Assembly: GCF_004912155.1 (NCBI RefSeq)
Contig: NZ_STGX01000004.1
Coordinates: 62,001 to 126,000 of the forward strand
DNA from: Glycomyces paridis
Lineage (GTDB): Bacteria > Actinomycetota > Actinomycetes > Mycobacteriales > Micromonosporaceae
DNA: 64,000 nt
Reading direction: 5' to 3'
Of the stretch, positions 16,633 to 25,521 are shown piece by piece. The notes below the pieces were generated by a model. The model searched no databases. It worked only from the letters and a program-made list of their open reading frames with translations, and was not told where the DNA came from. The position numbers and the translations under genes are program-made. Position 1 is the first letter of the stretch. The number at the start of each line of letters is the position of its first letter.

Positions 16633-17448
16633 TCACCGCGAAGGCAGGCCGAGCCTGAACAGGGTCTCGCGCAGGGCGTGGCGCCCGCCCATCGACTCGG
16701 GTCCCTTGAGCCGGGCCAGGATGCGGTCGGTCCAGGTGCCGGGCAGGCCGAACCGCGTGTTGTAGGCGCGCAGCCGCTCGTCGTACACCGGCAGGTGCGC
16801 GTCGGCCGCCGCCGCGTCGTAGCGTTCGCGGTGGAGGACGGCCTCGCGCGGCAGGCGCGGCTTGACGTCGGCCCGCTCGCTCGGATCGGGCTCCCCCACG
16901 GCCAGGCCGAAGGCGGCCACCGCGTGCGCAGGCAGGCCCAGCTCCTCGGCGACCTCCAAGGGGCGGTTGCGGATCGCCCCCACGAACACGGTGCCGAGGC
17001 CGAGCGACTCGGCCGCGACCACGGCGTTCTGCGCCGCCAGTGCGGTGTCGATGAACCCGATCACGGTGGTCTCCAGGTAGTCCGGCGCGCAGATCACCGC
17101 CCCCGCGCGCTCGGCGAGGCGCCGCGCCCTGCCCAGGTCGGCGATCCACACCAGGAACAGCGGCGCCCGCTCGATGAAGCCCTGGCCCGCCGAGAGCTCG
17201 GCCAGGCGGGCCTTGCGGGCCGGGTCCCGCACGGCCACAACGCTCCAGGGCTGGAGGTTCGAGGAGGTCGGCGCGGACTGCGCGGCAGTCACGAGCGCTT
17301 CGAGCTCGGCCTCGGTGACGTCCCTCGGCCCGAACTCGCGTACCGAGCGGTGTTCGAGTTGCACCCGCAGGACCGCGGTGTCGGCGCCGATCGCGGCGCC
17401 GGGCTCGCCGTAGCGGGCCGCGGCCGACAGGGTCGGGGAGTCGGCCAT
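16633..17448 (-). CDS. NADPH-dependent nitroreductase family protein (NfsA/FRP-like)
   Basis: A 271-residue flavoenzyme. LEHRSVREFGPRDVTEAELEALVTAAQSAPTSSNLQPWS-type order (residues about 30-70) is the FMN-binding opening of the NfsA/FRP nitroreductases, and DTALAAQNAVVAAESLGLGTVFVG is the conserved central helix and loop. Length fits the oxygen-insensitive group of 240-280 residues. Its ATG (17448) lies two bases after the stop of the aldo-keto reductase gene, so the two form an operon. Likely reduces nitro-compounds, quinones or flavins; physiological substrate unknown. Confidence 0.85.
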   Translation of the reverse strand: MADSPTLSAAARYGEPGAAIGADTAVLRVQLEHRSVREFGPRDVTEAELEALVTAAQSAPTSSNLQPWSVVAVRDPARKARLAELSAGQGFIERAPLFLVWIADLGRARRLAERAGAVICAPDYLETTVIGFIDTALAAQNAVVAAESLGLGTVFVGAIRNRPLEVAEELGLPAHAVAAFGLAVGEPDPSERADVKPRLPREAVLHRERYDAAAADAHLPVYDERLRAYNTRFGLPGTWTDRILARLKGPESMGGRHALRETLFRLGLPSR

Positions 17449-17450
17449 CG

Positions 17451-18482
17451 TCAGCGCCCCAGCCCGGTGCCGTCGACGCCGTGCTCGTCGATGACGGCCA
17501 GCTCGTCGTCGGTGAGCGCGGGGAAGCCGAGCGCTGCGACGTTGTGGTCGAGCTGCCAGGTGGAGGAGGCGCCGATGAGCGCCGAGGTGACCTCCGGGCG
17601 GCGCAGGACCCATTGCAGCGCAAGCTGGGCGAGGGACTGGCCGCGCTCGGCCGCAAGGTCGTTCAGGGCCGAGGCGCGCTTGCGGTACTCGTCGTCGATC
17701 TGCTCGGGCTTGAGGAAGGCCGAGTTCGCGGCGCGGGCCCCGGCAGGGATCTCGTTGAGGTACTTGTCGGTCAGAAGCCCTTGGGCGAGCGGGGAGTAGA
17801 CGACGAGGCCGAACCCATCCGAGGCGGCGAGGTCGATGAGGCCGTTCAGCTCCGGGGTCCGGTCGAAGATCGAGTAGCGCGGCTGGTGCACCAGGAGCGG
17901 GACGCCCGCCCCGCGCAGCAGCACGGCGGCCTCGTGCGCCTGCTCGGGGCCGTAGTTGGAGACGCCGACGTAGAGCGCCTTGCCCTGCTGGACGGCGCTG
18001 AGGAGCGCGCCCGCGGTCTCCTCGATCGGCACCGTGGGGTCGGGGCGGTGGTGGTAGAAGACGTCGACGTAGTCGGTGCCGAGGTCGCGCAGGCTGTGGT
18101 CGAGGGAGTTGAGGAGGGTCTTGCGCGAGCCGCCCTTGAGGTAGGGGCTGGGGCCGATGGGGTTGCCGGCCTTGGTGGAGAGGACGATCTCGTCGCGGTA
18201 GGGGGCGAGGTCCCTGGCGAGGACGTCGCCGAAGCCCTGCTGGGCGGCGCGGTGGGGCGGGCCGTACCGGTCGGCGTTGTCGAAGTGGGTGATGCCCAGG
18301 TCGAAGGCGTGCAGGACGATGTCGCGCTGGATCTGGGCGGGGTAGTCGGTGCCGAACTTCTGCCAGAGCCCGAGGGAGAGCGCGGGCAGGTCGAGGCCGG
18401 AGGCCCCGGCCCGGCGGTACGGGAGGCGCTCGTAGCGGAAGTCGGCGGCCGCGTAGGTCTTCTCGAATGCGCCGTGTGCCAT
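17451..18482 (-). CDS. Aldo/keto reductase (YghZ/Gpr-like)
   Basis: A 343-residue NADPH-dependent reductase of the AKR superfamily. The catalytic tetrad is visible: Asp and Tyr in THFDNADRYG (about 64-73), Lys in VLSTKAG, and His in VFYHHRPDP. The C-terminal ALIGASSTWQLDHNVAAL segment binds the 2'-phosphate of NADPH. The opening (YRRAGASGLDLPALSLGLWQKFG) matches the YghZ / L-glyceraldehyde-3-phosphate reductase subgroup. First gene of a two-gene operon with the nitroreductase, divergent from a flavin monooxygenase, suggesting a shared detoxification or redox unit. Confidence 0.88.
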   Translation of the reverse strand: MAHGAFEKTYAAADFRYERLPYRRAGASGLDLPALSLGLWQKFGTDYPAQIQRDIVLHAFDLGITHFDNADRYGPPHRAAQQGFGDVLARDLAPYRDEIVLSTKAGNPIGPSPYLKGGSRKTLLNSLDHSLRDLGTDYVDVFYHHRPDPTVPIEETAGALLSAVQQGKALYVGVSNYGPEQAHEAAVLLRGAGVPLLVHQPRYSIFDRTPELNGLIDLAASDGFGLVVYSPLAQGLLTDKYLNEIPAGARAANSAFLKPEQIDDEYRKRASALNDLAAERGQSLAQLALQWVLRRPEVTSALIGASSTWQLDHNVAALGFPALTDDELAVIDEHGVDGTGLGR

Positions 18483-18588
18483 GGGGTTCGCCTTTCATCG
18501 GAGTGGTCGCGGCCGGCGGGCCGACCGGGTCAACGTGCCACGGCCGCCCGCGGCCGCGTGAGGCGGGGAAGCACTCCTCGCATAATCT

Positions 18589-18603
18589 CTATCATAGCGA
18601 TAG
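18589..18603. promoter_or_regulatory. Putative operator dyad between divergent redox genes
   Basis: CTATC-N5-GATAG (18589-18603) is a perfect five-base dyad in an A/T-rich island (CATAATCTC...GGATAACTAGACA) between the aldo-keto reductase start (18482) and the monooxygenase start (18647). No regulator gene is adjacent. Confidence 0.35.
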
Positions 18604-18646
18604 GATAACTAGACAATCAACGCCTCGTCGATGGGAAGACCCGCTC

Positions 18647-19711
18647 ATGAGCTCCGAACACCTCTGGTACATCCCGAACCAGGTCGACCCCGGCCACCGC
18701 GGCGACGACGCCGTCGAAGGCCACAACAGCCTCGCCACCCTCACCTCCCACGCCGAGGCCCTCGAAGCCCACGGCTGGGGCGGCGCCCTCATCGGCACCG
18801 GCTGGAGCCGCCCCGACACCTTCACCGTCGCCACCGCCCTCGCCGCCCGCACCACCCACTTCAAACCGCTCATCGCCATCCGCCCCGGCTACTGGCGCCC
18901 CGCCAACTTCGCCTCCGCCGCCGCCACCCTCGACCACCTCACCGGCGGCCGCGTCCTCGTCAACATCGTCTCCGGACGCGACGACCTCGCCGCCTACGGC
19001 GACACCGAAGGCGACCAGGCCCACCGCTACGCCCGCACCAAGGAGTTCATCCAGCTCATCCGCCGACTGTGGACGGAGGAACGCGTCACCTACGACGGCG
19101 AGCACTTCCAGGTCGCCGACTCCACCGTCACCCCGCGCCCCGTCGTCCACGGCGACCGCCGCCACCCCCGCCTCTACTTCGGCGGCGCCTCCGAAGCCGC
19201 CGAACAGGTCGCCGCCGCCGAGGCCGACGTCCAGCTCTTCTGGGGCGAACCGCTCGACGGCGTCCGCGAGCGCATCGAGCGCCTCCGCAACCTCGCCGAC
19301 AAGCTCGGCCGCGAACACGCCCCGCTGGAGTTCGGCCTGCGCATCACCACCCTCGTGCGCGACACCACCGAACAGGCCTGGGCCGACGCCGAAGCCAAGG
19401 TCGCCAAGATGGCCGAGGCCCGCGGCGAGTCCTGGCGCGACTTCGACCGCCGCACCGCCGTCGGCCAGCAGCGACTCTTCGACCTCGCCGAACGCGGCGT
19501 CGTCCTCGACGACAACCTCTACACCGCCCCCGGCCGCTTCGGCGGCGGCGGCGCCGGCACCACCTGGCTCGTCGGCTCCCCCACCGACGTCGCAAACTCC
19601 CTCAACAAATACCGCGACCTCGGCGTCACCCACTTCGTCCTCTCCGACACCCCCTACCTCCCGGAGATCCGACGCCAGGGAGACCAGCTCCTCCCCCTCC
19701 TCCGCGACTGA
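18647..19711 (+). CDS. LLM-class flavin-dependent monooxygenase (SsuD-like)
   Basis: A 354-residue bacterial luciferase-like enzyme that uses reduced FMN and oxygen. SRPDTFTVATALAARTTHFKPLIAIRPG and FASAAATLDHLTGGRVLVNIVSG (residues about 65-110) are the conserved core of alkanesulfonate monooxygenases, and HGDRRHPRLYFGGASEAAEQVAA is the characteristic central region. The protein has the usual length for SsuD. Start ATG 18647 is preceded by GGGAAG. With the nitroreductase and aldo-keto reductase across the divergent promoter it may belong to a sulfur- or xenobiotic-oxidation group; no sulfonate ABC transporter is nearby. Confidence 0.85.
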   Translation: MSSEHLWYIPNQVDPGHRGDDAVEGHNSLATLTSHAEALEAHGWGGALIGTGWSRPDTFTVATALAARTTHFKPLIAIRPGYWRPANFASAAATLDHLTGGRVLVNIVSGRDDLAAYGDTEGDQAHRYARTKEFIQLIRRLWTEERVTYDGEHFQVADSTVTPRPVVHGDRRHPRLYFGGASEAAEQVAAAEADVQLFWGEPLDGVRERIERLRNLADKLGREHAPLEFGLRITTLVRDTTEQAWADAEAKVAKMAEARGESWRDFDRRTAVGQQRLFDLAERGVVLDDNLYTAPGRFGGGGAGTTWLVGSPTDVANSLNKYRDLGVTHFVLSDTPYLPEIRRQGDQLLPLLRD

Positions 19712-19712
19712 A

Positions 19713-21434
19713 TCAGCGGGGGCGCACGGCTTCGAGGAAGCGGACGGCGAAGGTGCGGGTGCGGACGAGGTCGTTGAGGCGTTGGCCGGACTCGTCGGCG
19801 TCGAGGAGGCGTTCGAGGTGGGGAACTGCTTCTCCCACGGCGCGTTCGAACTCGTCGCGCTCCCAGACGCGGTCGAGGAGGGCTTCGCAGTGCTTGCGGG
19901 CCTGGCGGGGGCCGGTCGGGAGATCGCCGGCGGCGAGGCGGCGGACGACGGCGGCCATGAGGAGGAAGCGGGCGGGCTTCCAGCGGCTGTCGACGCGGTT
20001 GTTGCGCAGGAGCCAGCCCATCTGGTACCAGACGGAGGCGGCCGCGTAGTAGACGATCGGCTCGTCGTTCGGCTGGAAGATGGTGAGCCGCTGGTCCTTC
20101 AGGAGCGCGGCGGGGCGGGTGGCCTCGTGCGCGCGGCCGCGGAAGACCGCCGCGTACGACTGGGCGAGGTGGCTCTGCTTGAGCACGCGCGTCTTGGTGA
20201 CCGAGGGGTCGGCGTCGAACTGGCCGGTGCGCCGCTCGTAACGGAGCCGCCTGTCGCCCTTGGTGGTCAGGAAGTACGCCTCGATGTCGCGGTGGATCGT
20301 CCGGTCCGCGCTCAGGTTCTCCTTCGCGATGAGCGTCTGGCGGTTCGTCGCGAGCGTGATCTCCCCCGAGACGCCCACGTCGTCGGGGCGCGGCTCGATC
20401 ACGGTGACCTTGACGTGCACGTCGTCGGTGAGCCGCTCGCGGTTCTCGAAGAGCACGTTGCCGGTCTGGCAGCCGTTGACGATCTGGAAGTCGCTCATCG
20501 AGCACTGCTGGCCCGAGACGTTGAAGCTGCGCGCGATCACGGTGATGCCGTTGTTGAGCACCGCGAACCGGCCCTTCCTGACCGGCTCGCCGAGCGTGGT
20601 GCGGATGCCGTCGTTGACCTCGTTGCTCTCGCCGAGGAACGGCCGCAGGTTGTCCTCGAACAGGAAGGTCCGCAGGCTCCCGCCCTCGTCCACGAGGAGG
20701 TCGCGGACGAACGCCTTGGCGGGCAGCGTCCCCATCCAGGCCTGCTGGACGCCGTTCATCGGCGGCATGGAGAGCTTGTTGGGCCAGTCGAACTCGACGC
20801 GGACCTTCCGGTTCGCGAGCTGGTGGAGCCGCTGGAGCTGCCGGAAGCCGACCACCTCCACGGTCGCCGAGTCGAAGCGCCCCAGGCCTTCCAGGGTCAG
20901 CCTGGCGGATTCGCACTTGGCGAGCAGATCGGCGTTGGGCTCCTGTCCGGTGTGGACGTACCGGACGGCGAGGCGCGGGCTCCCCGCCGCGTTCCGGTGG
21001 TGCCGCTCGAAGACCACCTTGAGGGCCTCGTGCAGCTCGACCACCCGCGGCGACGCGCTGTACGACATCGGCTCCTTGGAGCAGATCTGCTCAAGGTTGT
21101 CCTTCAGGTCCGCGACCACCTTCTCTTCGGCCGAGCCGCTCCGCTTGGCCTGCAACACGATCACGACCACATTCATCTCGCGGGCGGCCTCGACGGCGCC
21201 GCGCACCGAGTCGAGGTCGTGGTACAGCTCGCCGTTGACGACGATCCCCCACGCGTCCACCCCGCGGTCCTGGCTCCCGCCGGTGCGGTGCGCCTCGGGG
21301 TCGAAGTCCTCCTCGTGGAAATGGTGCAGCACGCAGTGCGCGGCGAACGCCTCGAACAGCTCCGCGTCGTCCAGATCCGTCAGGTCCCGCGCTTCCTTGA
21401 ACTCCGCGAGCAACTCCTGGATCACCTCGTTCAC
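19713..21434 (-). CDS. AIPR-family protein with nuclease-like N-terminus
   Basis: A 573-residue protein, third gene of a putative defence operon. Residues 250-330 carry the AIPR (abortive infection phage resistance) signature: FLFEDNLRPFLG, FAVLNNGITVIARSF, then FQIVNGCQTGNVLFE. The N-terminus looks like a PD-(D/E)XK nuclease: QDRGVDAWGI (Asp60) and VVIVLQAKRSG (Gln95, Lys97) fit the D...(E/Q)xK active site. GTG 21434 overlaps the TGA of the upstream ATPase gene (GTGA), so the two are translationally coupled. AIPR proteins are known from abortive-infection loci; cleavage activity and target here are inferred. It ends one base after a convergent monooxygenase gene. Confidence 0.8.
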   Translation of the reverse strand: MNEVIQELLAEFKEARDLTDLDDAELFEAFAAHCVLHHFHEEDFDPEAHRTGGSQDRGVDAWGIVVNGELYHDLDSVRGAVEAAREMNVVVIVLQAKRSGSAEEKVVADLKDNLEQICSKEPMSYSASPRVVELHEALKVVFERHHRNAAGSPRLAVRYVHTGQEPNADLLAKCESARLTLEGLGRFDSATVEVVGFRQLQRLHQLANRKVRVEFDWPNKLSMPPMNGVQQAWMGTLPAKAFVRDLLVDEGGSLRTFLFEDNLRPFLGESNEVNDGIRTTLGEPVRKGRFAVLNNGITVIARSFNVSGQQCSMSDFQIVNGCQTGNVLFENRERLTDDVHVKVTVIEPRPDDVGVSGEITLATNRQTLIAKENLSADRTIHRDIEAYFLTTKGDRRLRYERRTGQFDADPSVTKTRVLKQSHLAQSYAAVFRGRAHEATRPAALLKDQRLTIFQPNDEPIVYYAAASVWYQMGWLLRNNRVDSRWKPARFLLMAAVVRRLAAGDLPTGPRQARKHCEALLDRVWERDEFERAVGEAVPHLERLLDADESGQRLNDLVRTRTFAVRFLEAVRPR

Positions 21435-24400
21435 GCCGCGCCTCCTGACTGGATCGCGGCCAGGATCTCGTCGGCCGTCGGGGCCGTCGGCGGATGGTGG
21501 CTCAGGCACATCGGTGCGTCGACGCGCTCGGTCGGCTTCCCGTCGGCCACGAGGTAGAACTGCCCCTGCCGCAGATGCGCGAGGTCCACAGGGGAGCCGC
21601 CGGTCTGCAAGGCGACGTCCGAGGCCGCCGCGATCTGCGTCGGCGAGTTCATCCGCCCGTACCAGTGCGTCGCGCAGTTCCCGACGATCCGGTTGTGGAT
21701 CCCCTTCGGCGACTGCGTCGCGAACAGCATCCCCAGCCCGTACTTCCGCGCCTGCGAGGCCAGCGCGATCGTGGAGGCCAGGCAGATCGACGAGCCCGTC
21801 GACGGCGCGAGGTTCTGCGCCTCGTCGAGCACGAACAGGCCCGACAGCGGCCGGTCCACGGCCGGATGCTGTTTGGCCCAGGCGAACAGCGCGAGTTCGA
21901 GCTGGTTGACGAACCCTTGCCGCTGCTCCTCGGCGGGCAGCCCCATGAAGTTCACGACCGAGACCCGGGCCCGCTTGCCCTCGCTCGGCGTCAACAGCAG
22001 GCCCGGGTCCACAGGGGAGCCGTCACCGGCGAACACCCGGTCGTTGACCACGGCCGCACGGAGTGTCGCCGCGATCTGCGCGGCGGTCTCGGGAGCCTTC
22101 GCGAAGGAGCTGGCGTCCTCGGGCAGCTCGTCGAGGTAGTCGAGGAACGCGCCGAAGTCGGAGCGGCCGCGCTCGGCGAACCCCTCCAGCGCCTCCTTGA
22201 GGATCGCCCGCGAGCGGTCGTCCTTCGCGGTCGAACGCCCGATCCGCGCGCGCGGCACCAGCGACGACACGGCAGTCTCGATGGCCTGCTCGAAGTCGTC
22301 CTGGTCGTCGCGCACCGACGCGAAGTCGGGCAGCGGCTGGAAGCTCAACGGCCGCCCGCTCTTGCGCCCCGGCGTCCACACCACCACCTCGACCTCGTCG
22401 TGGTAGCGCCGAGCCGCCTCCTCGTCCCCGTCGAACCACGACTCCGGCCGGGCCGGCCAGGCCGTCCCCAGCCGTGCGAGGTCGTTGTTCGAGTCGAGCA
22501 CGATCGAGGAGACCCCTTGCAGCGCGGCCGATTCGATGATCCGCCGCAGCAGCACGGTCTTGCCCGAGCCCGAGCCGGCGAAGACCCCGGTGTGTTTGGC
22601 CATCTTCTGGAGGTCGAGGTGCAGGTGGCGGCCGTCTTCACGGAGCGCGACCGGAACCGCTTCTGGGAGCGGGTCCTCCGGGTCGGCCTCCGGCCCGGTG
22701 CCCGCGGTGTCGATGACGACCTGGCCCTTGCCCGAGTCCCCGATCGCGCCGATCGAGGAGCTCGACTTGTCCCCGATCGCCCCGACGTAGACGTTCCCGC
22801 CTCTGGCGTTGCCGCCGTTCGCCACCGCGTGCGCCCTGACCGGCGGCAGCGCCACGTCGATGAACCTGGGCTCCTGAACGCTCGGCGTCGTCGCGGTCGG
22901 CGCGCCGGTGGGCTGCACCGGCTCCCGCTCGCTCCCCTGCTCGGGCGGGTCGCCGAAGACGGCCCGCATGAGCACGGTGTGCGAGGCGGGTCGACGGGCG
23001 CGGAGCCAGTCTCGGAAGCCGGGGAGGTGCTTGCCCTCCATCGCCCTGAGTGCGTCGAAGGTCCGGAGGTCCTCTTCGCTGGCCATGATGATGTGGCCTG
23101 CTTCGGCGAAGCGCTCGACCACGGTGGCGGTCTGCGAGCCGCTCCCCCAGCCCTCCCATCCGGCGTAAGGCGCGGTCACCCAGAGCACGCCGTGCCCGTC
23201 CCACACGGACTTCGGCTGCCCGAGCTTCGCGCGGCGGTACAGGCCGTCGACGCGGCTGCGGACGGCGTTCGGGTGGGTGTTCGCGATCGCGAGGAAGCTC
23301 CAGCTCGACTTGGGTTCGGCGTCCGCGTCGACCAGTTCCGCATGGAAGTGCTGACCGGTTCCGACCTGCGCTTCTACCTTCCATGAGGCGAAGCGGCCGT
23401 CCTCGGCGACCATCGCTTGCAGGGCCGCCTTGAGCAGCGGTGTGAAGTGCGGCTTCGCAGTGTCCGGGTCCGCGAACGCGGCGACGTCGGTCTGCGCCCG
23501 CAGCGCGGCGAAGACGTCGTCCAGGTTCTCGTCGAACACCGCCGGCCTCGGGCGCGGCGCGGGTGCCTCCCGCTCGGCTTCGAGCGGGCCGGACTCCACG
23601 ACTTCGCCGTTGTCGAGGCAGCGGTTGAGGTGCGCGGAGGCGCAGGTCAGGAGTTGCCTGGGCCCGAACAGCGTCGCGGTCGAGAGCGCCAGCTCGCCGA
23701 ACGGATAGGAGGGGTAGGGCGGATCGAATCCGGCCTCGTCGTAGATGGGGGCCAAGACTGCGGCGAGGAGCCTGCCGCCCACTTCGGCGTCGGGCAGGGA
23801 GCGGTCGAGTGTGACCGCCTTCTCGAAGCGGGCCAGGACGGTGTCGGCGACGTTCTGCCGGAACTCCTCCCAGGTGCCGTCGATGCAGGAGAGCAGGACC
23901 GTGGTGCGGCGGGTGGCGTCGCGCAGGTCGGTGAGGCCGTTGCCGAGGATGTCGAGCAGTTCGCCCGCTCCCGCCGTCCCCACCGCGGTGCCGCGGGAGG
24001 AGGCCCGCACGATCTCGTCGACCTGGTCGACCGCGATGAGCGTCGGACCGCACAGCGCCATGAGCTGCGACAGGTCGCGCACGATCGCCGCGGGAGGCCG
24101 CGGCGACACCTTGGGGAAACCGGGCACCTCGGCTTCGTCGCCGTGCAGGAGGAGGTCGGCGGCCTGGGCCATGATCTCGTCGGCGGCGTGGAGGAGCAGC
24201 AGTGCCCGGAGCGTGTTCCTCGCCGGGGCGACGCTGGGGTCCAGGGCCCGCACCGCCTCCAGGAAGTTCGCGACCGAATCGGGGTCGGGCTGGCGCTCGC
24301 CGAGGAGGCGTTTGCGAACTTCGGTGGGGACGTCGGCGGCCCGCGCGAGCGATTCGAGCAGGTGGCTGAGGCCGGTCTCGCTCATGCGGTGCGGCATGGT

Positions 24401-24733
24401 GAAGGCGGTGAGGTAGCTGTCCGCCAGGCTCTCCCAGAAGTCGCGCACGTTGATGATGTTGAGCCGCACGAAGAACCCGCCGCGGTCCTGGATCTTCTGA
24501 CGCGCGACGCCGGCGAGGTGGCTCTTGCCGCTGCCGCCGCTGCCGACGATCGGCAGGCCGGTCACGCTCGACCGGGGGCTTCGCGCGGCGGCGTTGATGC
24601 GCGCCTCGACGGCGCGGAGCGCGGCTTCGTTGATGCCCTTGACATGCGGCCTCGACGAGTCGTGCCAGATGTCGTCGGGGGTGACGGCGAAGTCGCTCGG
24701 GGCCAGTCGGAGCGCTTCGAGCGCGGTGGTCAT
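21431..24733 (-). CDS. Dual P-loop ATPase: AAA-like N-terminus fused to HerA/FtsK-like C-terminus
   Basis: An 1100-residue protein. The first ATPase has Walker A GSGGSGKS (64-71), Walker B TLIAVDQVDE (231-240) and a sensor-like TTVLLSCIDGTW (277-288), as in ORC/STAND-type switches. A middle region (about 400-600) of unknown fold follows. The C-terminal ATPase has Walker A GSGSGKT (720-726), Walker B LFVLDEAQ (966-973) and the HerA-type stretch MLFATQSPKGIHNRIVGNCA (1002-1021). HerA/FtsK proteins pump DNA as hexamers, so this may load or translocate DNA for the AIPR nuclease. Both gene junctions are four-base overlaps. The fusion of the two modules is unusual. Confidence 0.8.
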   Translation of the reverse strand: MTTALEALRLAPSDFAVTPDDIWHDSSRPHVKGINEAALRAVEARINAAARSPRSSVTGLPIVGSGGSGKSHLAGVARQKIQDRGGFFVRLNIINVRDFWESLADSYLTAFTMPHRMSETGLSHLLESLARAADVPTEVRKRLLGERQPDPDSVANFLEAVRALDPSVAPARNTLRALLLLHAADEIMAQAADLLLHGDEAEVPGFPKVSPRPPAAIVRDLSQLMALCGPTLIAVDQVDEIVRASSRGTAVGTAGAGELLDILGNGLTDLRDATRRTTVLLSCIDGTWEEFRQNVADTVLARFEKAVTLDRSLPDAEVGGRLLAAVLAPIYDEAGFDPPYPSYPFGELALSTATLFGPRQLLTCASAHLNRCLDNGEVVESGPLEAEREAPAPRPRPAVFDENLDDVFAALRAQTDVAAFADPDTAKPHFTPLLKAALQAMVAEDGRFASWKVEAQVGTGQHFHAELVDADAEPKSSWSFLAIANTHPNAVRSRVDGLYRRAKLGQPKSVWDGHGVLWVTAPYAGWEGWGSGSQTATVVERFAEAGHIIMASEEDLRTFDALRAMEGKHLPGFRDWLRARRPASHTVLMRAVFGDPPEQGSEREPVQPTGAPTATTPSVQEPRFIDVALPPVRAHAVANGGNARGGNVYVGAIGDKSSSSIGAIGDSGKGQVVIDTAGTGPEADPEDPLPEAVPVALREDGRHLHLDLQKMAKHTGVFAGSGSGKTVLLRRIIESAALQGVSSIVLDSNNDLARLGTAWPARPESWFDGDEEAARRYHDEVEVVVWTPGRKSGRPLSFQPLPDFASVRDDQDDFEQAIETAVSSLVPRARIGRSTAKDDRSRAILKEALEGFAERGRSDFGAFLDYLDELPEDASSFAKAPETAAQIAATLRAAVVNDRVFAGDGSPVDPGLLLTPSEGKRARVSVVNFMGLPAEEQRQGFVNQLELALFAWAKQHPAVDRPLSGLFVLDEAQNLAPSTGSSICLASTIALASQARKYGLGMLFATQSPKGIHNRIVGNCATHWYGRMNSPTQIAAASDVALQTGGSPVDLAHLRQGQFYLVADGKPTERVDAPMCLSHHPPTAPTADEILAAIQSGGAA

Positions 24734-25383
24734 CGCGCCTCGATCGCCAGGAGATGCAGGTATCGGCCTCCGATCCAGACCGCCGCCTCGCGGTCGGCTT
24801 CGGTGAGGGTCTTCTGGTTCGACTCGGGGATGAGGACGATCTCGTGCGCGCCGAACAGCTCGGTGAGTGTCTTGTCCAGCTCGTCGCGGTCGATGTCGGC
24901 GAGGTGCTCGCGCAAGTGCCGCAACGGAACCCATTCGTTGACCGGGCCGAGGAGGTTCGGGTAGGCCTCGCGGATCGCCGCCTCGGTCTCGGAGACGGCG
25001 GTCTCGGGCGCGGCCGGGGGCTCCGGTTCCTCGGCGGGGTAGACGTCGGCGAACTCGGCGCCGATGCGGTCGAGGTGGGCGGACAGGTCGTTGGCGATGG
25101 CCCAGAGCACGCGGGCGGTGCGCACGCTGACCTTCTCCGGGCGGGCGCCCCTGAGCAGGCGGCGGGCTTCGAGCCGGCCGTCGTCGGTGAGCTTGTAGCG
25201 GTAGCCGCGTCCTTCTTTGTGGCGCTTGACGAGACCGTGCTCGGTGATCTCCTTCAGCTCGCCCTTGCCGACGCTCTCGGCGCCGTAGAGCTCCTTGAAA
25301 TCCGTGGTGGTGCCCGAACCTCGCAGGTGCACCAGCGCGAGGAGGAGGTTGATCGTGGGGATGGAGAGTTGCAGCTCTGACAC
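24730..25383 (-). CDS. Winged-helix-like protein, first gene of the AIPR/ATPase operon
   Basis: About 217 residues from GTG 25383 (SELQLSIPTINLLLALVHL). Residues 5-80 look like a winged helix of the PadR/MarR sort: an N-terminal helix, a second helix ending GKGELKEITEHGLVKRH, then the wing EGRGYRYKLTDDGRLEARRLL. The second half is acidic with a predicted helix pair (REHLADIDRDELDKTLTELF) and could mediate partner binding. It overlaps the ATPase gene by four bases (ATGA). It could be a repressor keeping the operon quiet or a DNA-targeting subunit. An in-frame start at 25437 adds 18 residues and cannot be excluded. Confidence 0.6.
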   Translation of the reverse strand: MSELQLSIPTINLLLALVHLRGSGTTTDFKELYGAESVGKGELKEITEHGLVKRHKEGRGYRYKLTDDGRLEARRLLRGARPEKVSVRTARVLWAIANDLSAHLDRIGAEFADVYPAEEPEPPAAPETAVSETEAAIREAYPNLLGPVNEWVPLRHLREHLADIDRDELDKTLTELFGAHEIVLIPESNQKTLTEADREAAVWIGGRYLHLLAIEAR

Positions 25384-25521
25384 GCGGGGGTTCCGTTCCA
25401 GGACGACCGAACAGGGATGGGGGCCGGATACCGGCACCCTACCGGCTCCGCCCGCGTGTGTCAGCCCGCGCGTCCCGAATGGATGAACCTGTGGACGGTC
25501 CCGCTCACCGTGCGGGACCTG

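Noticed and set aside
12089-19711. Biosynthetic gene cluster reading of the sulfotransferase/monooxygenase region
   Set aside because: No polyketide, peptide or terpene core enzyme is present and the genes are in separate units.
19782-21557. Long plus-strand frame opposite the AIPR gene
   Set aside because: No motif or ribosome-binding site; the AIPR motifs on the minus strand are decisive.
21494-23386. Long plus-strand frame opposite the dual ATPase
   Set aside because: His/Arg/Gly-rich shadow of a GC-rich gene; the minus strand carries both Walker sites.
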